From Candidatus Heimdallarchaeum endolithica (GTDB lineage Archaea > Asgardarchaeota > Heimdallarchaeia > Heimdallarchaeales > Heimdallarchaeaceae): a DNA stretch of 64,000 nucleotides. A model generated the notes under the pieces. It was not told where the DNA came from. It saw only the letters and a list, made by a program, of their open reading frames with translations, and made no database searches. Made by a program: the position numbers and the translations under genes. This document shows positions 44,266-52,343 of this stretch, piece by piece (within the stretch, counting starts at the first letter, position 1; every line of letters starts with the position of its first letter). The DNA lies in the NCBI GenBank assembly GCA_021513715.1, contig CP084167.1, positions 2,959,060-3,023,059 on the forward strand, written 5' to 3'.

Positions 44266-45387
44266 TCACATTTTCTTTTGGCTGTCTATTAACATAAGTA
44301 CACTTTGTTCTTTGGGTTTTTCATAGCCCCATTTGTTAATAAATTGCTTCCAACGAGAGTAGATCTTTAATTTATCTGCTTCTGATATTCGATATGAACT
44401 TGGTTTGTAATCTTTTGTTTTTTCTAAATATTTGTCAAACATGGGTTTAGCATCGTTAAATCCTGGTAAAGATAAATCTTGATAAATCCCTTCTAATACT
44501 TTAATCGGATTCTTTACAAATTCTTCGTATCTAATTTCAACATAGTTCTCTTTAGGTATTAAATCTAAATCTTGGTAAAACTTGTTGTACATCTGCTCAA
44601 AGTTTGATAGAACGAACTCATCTAGGTCTTCTTCTCTTTCTTGTAGTTGAAGCAAACTGATAAGTTTCTCATGCATCCTTTTAGTTGAAAAGAAAACTTT
44701 GTACGGGTTTCTAATAATATGTATAAACTTTGCTTCTGGGAAAAGTTCAGTTAGTAGATCTACCCTTGCAGTATCTATAGGACTTTTCATTACTAGTCTT
44801 TTATCTTGTTTCTTAATTTCTAGTTTTTTGATCAAATAAAGAATACTTCTTTTTAGTTTTCTTTTTTCTTTTTTTGAGACATTCTTGAAAGTTACATACC
44901 TGTTATAATAGTCTTGGTTGGTTGGAAAATAAGCTCCTGTGTAAGGAGACATTGTACAAAGATTAGCTATTGCGAAATCATGTTCGCTTGGAGATTCAGC
45001 TTTAATTTTCATATTATCTTGAGGTCTTTTTTCTGGTAAGAATAATGATAAAAGCCAATTAAAGAAACGGGAGAACCCTAGGAAATAGTAGGGAAAAACA
45101 CTTTCTGTTAATGTTATGAATTCATGTTGAGGATCACTTACTAACAATTCATGCAGAAATGTTGTTCCTGTTCTCCAATGACCTAATATAAAAATTGGTT
45201 GTTTCTTTATTTTGTGCTTTGATATTTTACGATCAAAAAGAATTTTTTCGATAAGTATTAATGGACTGAAAATAAAAGTTAGAAAAGTTATTACTATTGC
45301 TCGTGAGATGTATTTCCAGGAGATTTTGAATTTATTTTCAAATAGTAATTTCATCCATTTAGCAAAACTAGTTCCGACTACAAACAT
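44266..45387 (-). CDS. Sulfotransferase-like protein 1
   Basis: 373 residues. The 5'-phosphosulfate-binding loop ILGHWRTGTTFLHELL lies at about 66-82, and the 3'-phosphate-binding part FIHIIRNPYKVFFSTKRMH at about 225-245, as in PAPS-dependent sulfotransferases of the Sulfotransfer_3 type. The N-terminal hydrophobic helix (YISRAIVITFLTFIFSPLILI) suggests membrane attachment. These enzymes transfer sulfate to sugars, lipids or small molecules; the acceptor is unknown. A paralogue with the same layout is at 49857-50987. Confidence 0.88.
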   Translation of the reverse strand: MFVVGTSFAKWMKLLFENKFKISWKYISRAIVITFLTFIFSPLILIEKILFDRKISKHKIKKQPIFILGHWRTGTTFLHELLVSDPQHEFITLTESVFPYYFLGFSRFFNWLLSLFLPEKRPQDNMKIKAESPSEHDFAIANLCTMSPYTGAYFPTNQDYYNRYVTFKNVSKKEKRKLKRSILYLIKKLEIKKQDKRLVMKSPIDTARVDLLTELFPEAKFIHIIRNPYKVFFSTKRMHEKLISLLQLQEREEDLDEFVLSNFEQMYNKFYQDLDLIPKENYVEIRYEEFVKNPIKVLEGIYQDLSLPGFNDAKPMFDKYLEKTKDYKPSSYRISEADKLKIYSRWKQFINKWGYEKPKEQSVLMLIDSQKKM

Positions 45388-45574
45388 ATGCTCTCTTCTC
45401 TATAGATCTTTTTTCTAATTACTAGAGAAATTGAAAATTCATTACATTTTGCGTGAAACAAAGATGGGTATTTATAAAGCTCTGAGTGAAACAATTGTAG
45501 TTTGTCAATTAAATGTTAAATGAAAAATTAATTCAGAGTCAAAATTTTCTTATTTACTGTTAACCTTTTTTTCA

Positions 45575-46474
45575 TTAATCTACAAGTGTGAATTTGCAAT
45601 TAATGTCTCCTTTTGCCCTACATTCTGTTTCCTTAACATTAATTTTGGGGTTATTTAATGCTCCTTCTATAAAACCAGTAAAAAAATTGCACATGGGTTC
45701 TTCTGAAGTATATCCCCTACAAATTGGGCAAAGTTTCATGATGAATTGGTTATTTTGTTCATCAAAATCTACCACAGAAATTTCAGATAGTAAGTTATAA
45801 ATTTCTTTGGGGCTAATGACAAGTTTCTTTGAGTATCTTTTTTTAGCAAGTTTATAACCAAAATATTTTCCTATAGATTCTAAAACATTTTTCTTTATTT
45901 TTTCATCATATTTTGAGTATAACTCTCTAGCTAACTTTGCAGTTCGTTCTGGATATCCATCAAGTAAACCTTTTTCCAATTTAACAGATTCTAGTAGTAT
46001 GGACAATGGAAGGTTAGGGTCGAAAATGTTGAAAAATTCAGGGTTTGTTTGATAAAGGTGATACAATTGGTCGTATAACTTCTGAGCTTTTAATTCAAAT
46101 GTTTCAAAAATTGATTTTTCAATATAGGTAATATCTTGAGTCTGAAAGAAATAAGAGAAATCTTTTAAAAACTCTATTTCTATCTGTTTAACAAGAAATT
46201 GACCTAATTTTACATCATCTTTTTCAAAAGCATGAACAACAAAGATTAACCCATGTTTTGATGAATAAATAAGTGTTCCATCTTCTGTTTGTATAGCATA
46301 AAGGTTAGAATGTCCTAACTCTTTTAAGAATAGGTCTATCGCACTTGAAACTCCAGCAAAAAGGATTTCATCAATATCTTGTTTTTTGTCAATTGAAAAT
46401 TTGAATACTGGTAATCCTGTTAAGTGAAAGATGTAAATAGCTTTAATCATGTACGATTTACTTTTTCTAGGCAT
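45575..46474 (-). CDS. Predicted longin-like plus V4R domain protein
   Basis: 299 residues. Residues 9-125 have the strand-helix pattern of a longin/roadblock fold (IKAIYIFHLTGLPVFKF, then a long helix, YAIQTEDGTLIYSS, GLIFVVHAF, and a helix ending FLKDFSYFF). The C-terminal 110 residues are a V4R (4-vinyl-reductase) domain, with CPICRG, CNFFTGFIEGAL and the closing ETECRAKGDINCKF signature whose Cys often bind metal. V4R shares its fold with Bet3-type TRAPP subunits, and longin is the fold of the other TRAPP core subunits, so one chain combines both halves of a trafficking-complex core. Last gene of an operon with two small membrane proteins. The fold call of the N-terminal half is inference. 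Confidence 0.75.
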   Translation of the reverse strand: MPRKSKSYMIKAIYIFHLTGLPVFKFSIDKKQDIDEILFAGVSSAIDLFLKELGHSNLYAIQTEDGTLIYSSKHGLIFVVHAFEKDDVKLGQFLVKQIEIEFLKDFSYFFQTQDITYIEKSIFETFELKAQKLYDQLYHLYQTNPEFFNIFDPNLPLSILLESVKLEKGLLDGYPERTAKLARELYSKYDEKIKKNVLESIGKYFGYKLAKKRYSKKLVISPKEIYNLLSEISVVDFDEQNNQFIMKLCPICRGYTSEEPMCNFFTGFIEGALNNPKINVKETECRAKGDINCKFTLVD

Positions 46475-46503
46475 CTTTTTTACTTTTTGGTTTTTTTGCT
46501 AAA

Positions 46504-46860
46504 TTATTCTCCAAGTAATCTTTTTGACATCTGATAAAACTGGAAAAACATGAACACCAATAAGATAACTGCTATTACCAATAAACCTAATTTTGTTGGC
46601 TTCCAAATCTGATCATAAAATGATTTTGGGTTAAACCAAAAAAATTCATCATAAGCGTTCATCAATGAGCTAAGTGTGCCAAGTATTCCAAAGCTCAATA
46701 ATGGGTAGAATATCTTCTTTTTTTCAAAAAGTGGGAAACGTTTTCGCAATATAAATATTATAGTTACTAGAAAAATGAAAGTAATAAATAATAACACATC
46801 AAAAATTGACTTTAGGATAGCTAAAATATTATCAGGTAGGTGAAGGATAACAGAAACCAT
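46504..46860 (-). CDS. Small four-helix membrane protein (operon with longin-V4R)
   Basis: 118 residues with three to four hydrophobic helices (IFDVLLFITFIFLVTIIFIL, FYPLLSFGILGTLSSLM, LGLLVIAVILLVFMFFQFY). The layout matches the neighbour 46862-47188 (helix, basic loop, helix, acidic aromatic loop, helix), so the two are likely distant paralogues. It begins one base after that gene and ends 29 bases before the longin-V4R gene. No family recognised. A membrane anchor for the longin-V4R protein is an attractive idea. Confidence 0.65.
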   Translation of the reverse strand: MVSVILHLPDNILAILKSIFDVLLFITFIFLVTIIFILRKRFPLFEKKKIFYPLLSFGILGTLSSLMNAYDEFFWFNPKSFYDQIWKPTKLGLLVIAVILLVFMFFQFYQMSKRLLGE

Positions 46861-46861
46861 C

Positions 46862-47188
46862 TCATAAACCCCACTGTTTTTTTCCTTCAGTAGATGTTAA
46901 TAATAAGCCAATTGCAATCAAAGCTATTGCAGTGAAAAAGAACAAACCATCAAAAAGATCAAACCAATCACTTAAAGTTTCAAAATCAAATGTATCAAGA
47001 ATATCAAACAAGCTGTGTAAAATTCCGCAAAATAATCCAGTTTGTATAATAATCCAACTCTTTGTACGAGGAATTTTTGGATAATTTTTGCTTAATATTG
47101 AAGTCATGAAAAATGCAGTTGTAAAGCCTAAAAATGAAATTATTTCAATTACAAACAAATAAATGTCTGGAGTTTCAAATATCGCCAT
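46862..47188 (-). CDS. Small four-helix membrane protein, first gene of the longin-V4R operon
   Basis: 108 residues from the ATG at 47186-47188; an in-frame TTG at 47245 would add 19 lysine-rich residues without a ribosome-binding site, and the paralogue starts at the equivalent of the ATG. Helices: IYLFVIEIISFLGFTTAFFM, IIIQTGLFCGILHSLFDIL, LFDGLFFFTAIALIAIGLLL. The acidic loop (LDTFDFETLSDWFDLFD) between the last two faces one side. Divergent from the hydrolase gene at 47350. Confidence 0.6.
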   Translation of the reverse strand: MAIFETPDIYLFVIEIISFLGFTTAFFMTSILSKNYPKIPRTKSWIIIQTGLFCGILHSLFDILDTFDFETLSDWFDLFDGLFFFTAIALIAIGLLLTSTEGKKQWGL

Positions 47189-47349
47189 CAAACAGAAAGC
47201 TTTTTGCTTATTTTTAAGATTTTTGGGTTTAAAAAATAATTTCAATTAATGAAAAGCTAAGTTTGTGAGTTCTTACTTATAGATCTTGTTTAACAATATA
47301 ATTTCATTCAAGGAAATAGTTTAAAACAAGCGAATTATTTTTAGATTCA

Positions 47350-48018
47350 ATGCAAAAAGACTTGTATTTAACAGAAGACAATAGAAAAGAAAAGAATGCT
47401 CAATGGATAGAAGAATGTAGGAAATATAAAAATACTGAACCTTTTGCTTTTGATTTAAAAAAAGCAGCTTTAGTGGTTCTTGATATGCAAAAAGTTTTTC
47501 TCCGAGAAGATTCACACGCTTTTATACCTTCAGGTGCTACTATTGTCCCCATCATTAATAAATTAGTAGCCAAATTCAATGAGTATAAACGACCTATTAT
47601 TTTTTCGAGACACATTTTCCCAGAGAATAAAGAAACTCTTTTGTACAAAATTTGGAGAAATTCAATAGATCTGAACCAAGAAGAATCAGAATTAATTGAA
47701 GAAGTAAAAAGTGGAGGAATTATTCTAATAAAAAGAAACTATAGTGCGTTTAAGAAAACTAATTTAGAGACGATTTTAAGAAAAAATAAAGTTAAACAAG
47801 TAGTTGTAACTGGATTAATGAGTCATCTTTGCTGTGATACAACAACAAGGGATGCCTTTATGATGGGATATGAACCATTCTTTGTAGTTGATGCTACAGC
47901 GACCTATAATGAAACTTTACATTTAGGAACATTAAGAGCATTATCTCATGGGTTTTCTGTACCTATTGTTTCGGAGGAGATAATTAATTGGAAAGAAAAT
48001 CCAAAAGAAGAGAAGTAA
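47350..48018 (+). CDS. Isochorismatase-like cysteine hydrolase
   Basis: 222 residues. The catalytic triad of the family is readable: D45 (LVVLDMQKVFL), K128 (IILIKRNYSAF) and C161 (TGLMSHLCCDTTTRDAF). Members hydrolyse isochorismate, nicotinamide or carbamoyl compounds; the SHLCCDTTTRDA form is seen on the isochorismatase side, but no lid domain is present. The 3' end overlaps the start of the FAD oxidoreductase by 31 bases, and a GGAGGA ribosome-binding site for that gene lies inside it, so translation is coupled. Confidence 0.88.
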   Translation: MQKDLYLTEDNRKEKNAQWIEECRKYKNTEPFAFDLKKAALVVLDMQKVFLREDSHAFIPSGATIVPIINKLVAKFNEYKRPIIFSRHIFPENKETLLYKIWRNSIDLNQEESELIEEVKSGGIILIKRNYSAFKKTNLETILRKNKVKQVVVTGLMSHLCCDTTTRDAFMMGYEPFFVVDATATYNETLHLGTLRALSHGFSVPIVSEEIINWKENPKEEK

Positions 48019-48887
48019 TACTGGTTGGAGGAGGACCTGCTTGTTGCTCTGCTGCAATTCAGCTAGTGAGAAGTAATAAAAATATTTTATTGATTACGAA
48101 AGAAATTGGTGGTCTAGTAAAGAATGCTAATTTAGTAGAAAATTTACTAGGTTTCTCTAAAGGAATCAGAGGAGAAGAATATGTTTCTATGATGAAAGAG
48201 CAATTAAAGGAAACCAAAGTTCCTGTAGTTATAGATGAAGTGAAAAAAGTAAAGAAAATAGAAGATCACTTTGTCATAACAACTTCAAATGAAGAATTTT
48301 TCTCTGATTATGTAATTATAGGTTCAGGGACAATTCCTAGAAAACTACAAATCCAAGGAGAAAAGAAGGCATATCAAAATAGAAAATTGTTTTATGATGT
48401 TTATGAAGCGAAAGCGTATCTAGAAAAAAACGACGATGTGATTATTGTTGGTGGAGGAGACGCAGCTTATGATTATGCTTTAAACATATCAGATCAAGTT
48501 AAACAAATTAGAATTTTACAAAGATCAGAGAAAGCAAAATGTTTACCTTTGTTGTTAAATAGAGTCAGAAAAAAGAAATATATACAAATTATAAAAAACT
48601 TTACTCCTTCAGAAATCAGTTTTTATTCCAATAAATTAGTATTGTCTGTAAAAAGATCTCCAAAAAAATTTGTGGATTTACTCACTGATAAGATATTGGT
48701 AGCTATAGGCCGAATTCCTAATATATTTTTTATTGAAGAAGGTTTATTAACATCTGATAATTTACAAAGCACAAATCCAAGATTAGTTCTGATTGGTGAC
48801 GTCAAAAATAAGCGATTTAGACAAATTTCAATAGCAATTGGAGATGGACTTAAGGAAGCAATGAAAATAATTGAAGAGAATGAGTGA
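47988..48887 (+). CDS. Thioredoxin-reductase-like FAD oxidoreductase without CxxC
   Basis: 299 residues. FAD-binding ILVGGGPACCSAA near the N-terminus, a second dinucleotide fold VIIVGGGDAAYDYAL for NAD(P)H at about 150, and the closing motif LVLIGDV near the C-terminus. The redox-active CxxC of thioredoxin reductases, expected between them, is absent, so it should pass electrons to another protein or substrate, as ferredoxin-NADP reductases of this fold do. TTG start with GGAGGA 10 bases upstream. It sits between a hydrolase and a radical SAM gene with overlaps on both sides, and may supply electrons to the latter. Confidence 0.85.
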   Translation: MERKSKRREVILVGGGPACCSAAIQLVRSNKNILLITKEIGGLVKNANLVENLLGFSKGIRGEEYVSMMKEQLKETKVPVVIDEVKKVKKIEDHFVITTSNEEFFSDYVIIGSGTIPRKLQIQGEKKAYQNRKLFYDVYEAKAYLEKNDDVIIVGGGDAAYDYALNISDQVKQIRILQRSEKAKCLPLLLNRVRKKKYIQIIKNFTPSEISFYSNKLVLSVKRSPKKFVDLLTDKILVAIGRIPNIFFIEEGLLTSDNLQSTNPRLVLIGDVKNKRFRQISIAIGDGLKEAMKIIEENE

Positions 48888-49839
48888 TAAAATGGAAATA
48901 GTGGGAAAGTATGGAAAGGATGATTTAGCTATTTTATATATAGCAAAAATGGATAATGGACAGATTCTAGAGTTTGTAGAAAGTACCCCACCTCCTATTC
49001 CCAGAGAAAAAAAATGGGTCTTAATAATCTCAACAATGTTTGGTTGTCCAATTCAATGCTTAATGTGTGATGCTGGAGAGTATTATAATGGAAACGTTTC
49101 AAAAGAGCAAATGCTAGAGGAAATTGATTTCTTAATAAAGAGTAGATTTTCAGATATAAAGTACATAGATGTTCCTAAATTTAAAATTCAATTTGCTAGA
49201 ATGGGAGAACCTACTTTAAATGATGATGTACTTGAGGTAATAAGAGAACTTCCTTCAATCTATGATGCTCCTGGTCTTATGCCTTGTATTAGTACAGTCG
49301 CTCCGAGAACAGCAAGAGAGTTTATGGAAAGATTGTTGGTTATAAAAGACCAATTATACTCAAATGGAAAGTTCCAGCTCCAATTTTCAATTCACTCTAC
49401 AAATGAAGAAATAAGAAAAGAAATTATGACATCAAATATTTGGACATTAGAAGAAATCGCAGAGTATGGACAACGTTGGTTTAAAGAAGGAGATAGGAAA
49501 ATTACATTGAACTTTGCAGTTGTTAAAAATTATGAGATAGACCCTGTTACTTTAAGAAGAATTTTTGATCCAGAAAAGTATATTATCAAAATAACTCCTA
49601 TCAACCCAACCAATAAAGCACTAGAAAATAATCTTGAATCAGCAATAAATGAGGAAAATGAACATTATTTTCCACTTGTTGAGGAGTTGAAAAAACTAGG
49701 TTTTGAAACATTTATTAGTATTGGAGAATGGGAAGAAAATAAAATAGGGACAAACTGTGGTCAATTTGCTACGCGATCAAATAAAGGACAAGTTGAAATA
49801 AAAGAGACTTACTTAACTACACAATATAAGTTAAATTAA
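48880..49839 (+). CDS. RlmN/Cfr-like radical SAM protein
   Basis: 319 residues from the ATG at 48880, which overlaps the previous stop by 8 bases; alternatives are TTG 48871 and ATG 48892. C56-x3-C60-x2-C63 (FGCPIQCLMCDAG) binds the iron-sulfur cluster. FARMGEPTLNDD, LQFSIHSTNEEIR and ITPINPTNKA follow in the order seen in RlmN, and the C-terminal NCGQ (about C293) matches the methyl-carrying Cys of RlmN. The second RlmN Cys, just ahead of the cluster motif, is replaced (WVLIISTMFGC). So the enzyme may use a modified methyl-transfer mechanism or another substrate. Third gene of the operon. Confidence 0.85.
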   Translation: MSDKMEIVGKYGKDDLAILYIAKMDNGQILEFVESTPPPIPREKKWVLIISTMFGCPIQCLMCDAGEYYNGNVSKEQMLEEIDFLIKSRFSDIKYIDVPKFKIQFARMGEPTLNDDVLEVIRELPSIYDAPGLMPCISTVAPRTAREFMERLLVIKDQLYSNGKFQLQFSIHSTNEEIRKEIMTSNIWTLEEIAEYGQRWFKEGDRKITLNFAVVKNYEIDPVTLRRIFDPEKYIIKITPINPTNKALENNLESAINEENEHYFPLVEELKKLGFETFISIGEWEENKIGTNCGQFATRSNKGQVEIKETYLTTQYKLN

Positions 49840-49856
49840 AAAAAATATAAAAAAGA

Positions 49857-50987
49857 TCATTTTGTAGAAGGCTCTAATTTTTCATATCCCCAATGATCTC
49901 TATAGTTTGACCAATATTTATTTACCCTTTCTATCACATCGTCTGTTATTCTATGTTTATTTGGTTTATATTCTCTTTTTTGTGTTTCTGCATATTTTCT
50001 CATATTTTCTCTATATTCTTCTTTTAGCTCTAAACCTAGTTCAGAATATATTCTGTCTATATGTTTCATTGGTTCTTCAATAAATTCTTCATATTTTAGA
50101 TGAACAATATTTCCTTCAGGGATTAGTTTGATATCTCGTTCAAGATGTTCATAAAGTGATTTGTAATTCCGCAAGATATCTAATTTCATTTTTTCATCAT
50201 CCCAAGTTTGTAAAGTATAAATAGCAAAAACTTCATCAAAGAATTTGTAAGTACTTGGATAAACCTCATATGGGTTTCTATATGTATGAATAAACTTTGC
50301 ATTAGGAAACATTTCTAGTATGTGAGGAATACGATAGCTGTTTGTTGGGTTTTTGAAAATCATTTGTCTTCCTTTATATTTTAGAGTCATCTTCTGAACA
50401 AAATAATAGTATACTTTCTTCCATTTTTCTAAATCTTTTGGTAATCCCTCAAAATTTAAGCAACGAGTATACTGATCAAAATTTCTAGGAAAGATAAATC
50501 CATTGTAATAACCATATTTGGACATGGCTCCAATTGAATATTCTTCTTCTGTTGGTTCTTCTGCACCCATTGGAACATTATCCATAGGTCGAATATCAGG
50601 TAGTGACATATCAATTAAAGCTTTTGTAATTTTGGGAAATGAAAGAAAGAAATGGGGTGCATAACCTTCTAAATTGGAAACATAACCACGATCTTTATCC
50701 ATTGCTAACAAAGTCATTAAATAGGTTGTTCCTGTTCTATAATGACCAATCACAAAAACTGGGTCTGTTTTTATTTCAGTCTTCTTTATTTTTCTATGGT
50801 ACAATATTCTCTCTATTATTCTCATTGGAGCAGTTATTGTGGCTAGCCCCATCGCGTACCAGAATCTTAAATAATATTTTGGATGAATTCTGAATTTATT
50901 TTCCAATAACAACCTGAAAATGTTTGTGAAAGACATTCCTGCTAAAGGTTCTTCTTTACAAATCAACCAAGTTTTCTTGTGTGCCAT
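49857..50987 (-). CDS. Sulfotransferase-like protein 2
   Basis: 376 residues. PAPS loops VIGHYRTGTTYLMTLL (about 80-95) and FIHTYRNPYEVYPSTYKFF. Same overall plan as 44266-45387, including the hydrophobic N-terminal segment (FWYAMGLATITAPMRIIERIL) and the closing YWSNYRDHWGYEK. I chose the ATG at 50985-50987 because GTGAT lies directly upstream; the in-frame GTG at 50996 is that same element. Convergent with the radical SAM gene, ending 17 bases away. Acceptor unknown. Confidence 0.88.
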   Translation of the reverse strand: MAHKKTWLICKEEPLAGMSFTNIFRLLLENKFRIHPKYYLRFWYAMGLATITAPMRIIERILYHRKIKKTEIKTDPVFVIGHYRTGTTYLMTLLAMDKDRGYVSNLEGYAPHFFLSFPKITKALIDMSLPDIRPMDNVPMGAEEPTEEEYSIGAMSKYGYYNGFIFPRNFDQYTRCLNFEGLPKDLEKWKKVYYYFVQKMTLKYKGRQMIFKNPTNSYRIPHILEMFPNAKFIHTYRNPYEVYPSTYKFFDEVFAIYTLQTWDDEKMKLDILRNYKSLYEHLERDIKLIPEGNIVHLKYEEFIEEPMKHIDRIYSELGLELKEEYRENMRKYAETQKREYKPNKHRITDDVIERVNKYWSNYRDHWGYEKLEPSTK

Positions 50988-51235
50988 AAAAATCACTTTC
51001 GTTCTCTAAGTCCTCAACAAATGCACTTGGTTATAAAATTAATTCTGAAATGAAACTGAAAGCTAACTTTTTGTCTTTTTTTTTGACGAAATTTACTACT
51101 ATATAAAAAATAATCTTGTGGTTACATATTTCAAAAGAAAAATATGTAATATTGTAGGTAATTAATGATTAAAAGATAAAGATTTTTGTAGCTAGAGAGA
51201 ATTCTATCATTCTTTATTAAAAATAAAAAGGTAAA

Positions 51236-51598
51236 TCATCTCTTTTTGGTTGATGCTACAATATAAACTATTCCTGCGATTACGACTATTAATCCTGGGA
51301 GACCTATACCAATAATCCCTAGTACTATCAATACAATCCCCAGTAGTAGGTCTGACAATTTAGAAGAGGGTAGGGCTATAGCAAGTATTCCTAGAACTAT
51401 TGTTATAACTGCAATAATAAAATCATAGCCTATGAGTTTTAATAAAAACCCTTTTGCAATAAGGTCAAGTTCAAGAGTTCCAATATTAAATTGGAGCAAA
51501 ATATGTAGAATTAAGAAAACTCCTCCCAAAATATATAAAACTCCTCCAATGATCGAAAGAGTTTTTCCCCATTTCTCTAATTTAGTTTTTCGAGCCAT
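51236..51598 (-). CDS. Four-helix membrane protein
   Basis: 120 residues. A short basic N-terminus followed by four hydrophobic helices (LSIIGGVLYILGGVFLIL, FLLKLIGYDFIIAVITIVLG, LLLGIVLIVLGIIGIGLPGLIVVIAGIVYIV). It ends with KKR. The glycine-rich helices resemble small DUF-type archaeal membrane proteins; no function is assigned. It lies 42 bases after the Mth938-like gene on the same strand, so it is probably its operon partner. Confidence 0.7.
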   Translation of the reverse strand: MARKTKLEKWGKTLSIIGGVLYILGGVFLILHILLQFNIGTLELDLIAKGFLLKLIGYDFIIAVITIVLGILAIALPSSKLSDLLLGIVLIVLGIIGIGLPGLIVVIAGIVYIVASTKKR

Positions 51599-51640
51599 AT
51601 TTTTTTAAAAGTGATTCACTATTTTAGTTTTTCTACAATT

Positions 51641-52012
51641 TTAACATGTAATATGAAATAAAGCAACAATAGGTTGTTTTTTTTCTAGCGCTAAATTTAC
51701 TTTTGGTATTATTTTTGGAGTTGTTTCTTCAATGACTTTAACTTTAGAATTTTCTAAAATTTTCCTTGTTGTGGCTGGAATAGGCAAAACACCAAATTGC
51801 CCTTTTCCAATAAAGAATAATTCCGGTTTATACGATAGTAGAAATTCAGCTTCTTTTTCGCCAAAACAAGTATGACCTTTTATTTTGTAAGATAGTTCTT
51901 TTTTTCTCTTTTGTATAACTAATTCATTATTCTCTAAAACAATATAAACATCGTTAGAATATTTTTCCCCATCAATAATAATTTGTCCAAAAGAAGTTTT
52001 CTCAATTTTCAA
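51641..52012 (-). CDS. Mth938-like (AAMDC/DUF498) domain protein
   Basis: 123 residues, the family length. FGQIIIDGEKYSNDVYI at the start, the core KPELFFIGKGQFGVLPI and the closing VALFHITC fit the Mth938 family, which includes human AAMDC and the assembly factor NDUFAF3. In the archaeal structure a conserved pocket is present but its ligand is unknown. TTG start preceded by GGTGA. Biochemical role not known. Confidence 0.85.
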   Translation of the reverse strand: MKIEKTSFGQIIIDGEKYSNDVYIVLENNELVIQKRKKELSYKIKGHTCFGEKEAEFLLSYKPELFFIGKGQFGVLPIPATTRKILENSKVKVIEETTPKIIPKVNLALEKKQPIVALFHITC

Positions 52013-52343
52013 CGAATCACCTCAATTTATTTTGTATTTCTGCTAATTATCCCAGTTATTTTTAAATATTAATTGTTTTTCATTAAATAATCAACTTAAT
52101 TTTTGCACAAGGTGATTATACCAATCTTGTTATTTGAAAGTTCAGAGAGAAAAAAACTATTCTACAGAGCTAGACGAGATACTTGGACACTTTTCCACTG
52201 CGGAAACTAGATGAGACAGTAGAGACAATTATCAGTTCAATTAGAAAGCCAAATAAATAAACAAATATAATGATTATTTTTCTTTCTTCTTCCTTCCCTC
52301 CCTATTGCTAAACTTTAAAATACTTGTACAAAAAAAGTTCTTT
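52013..52343. promoter_or_regulatory. Divergent region before the first MFS gene
   Basis: CTTTAAAATAC at about 52313-52323 is 22-30 bases before the ATG at 52344 and fits a leaderless promoter. A small TTTCC-ACTGC-GGAAA hairpin near 52192-52206 sits in a slightly GC-richer patch, of unknown meaning. Confidence 0.35.
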
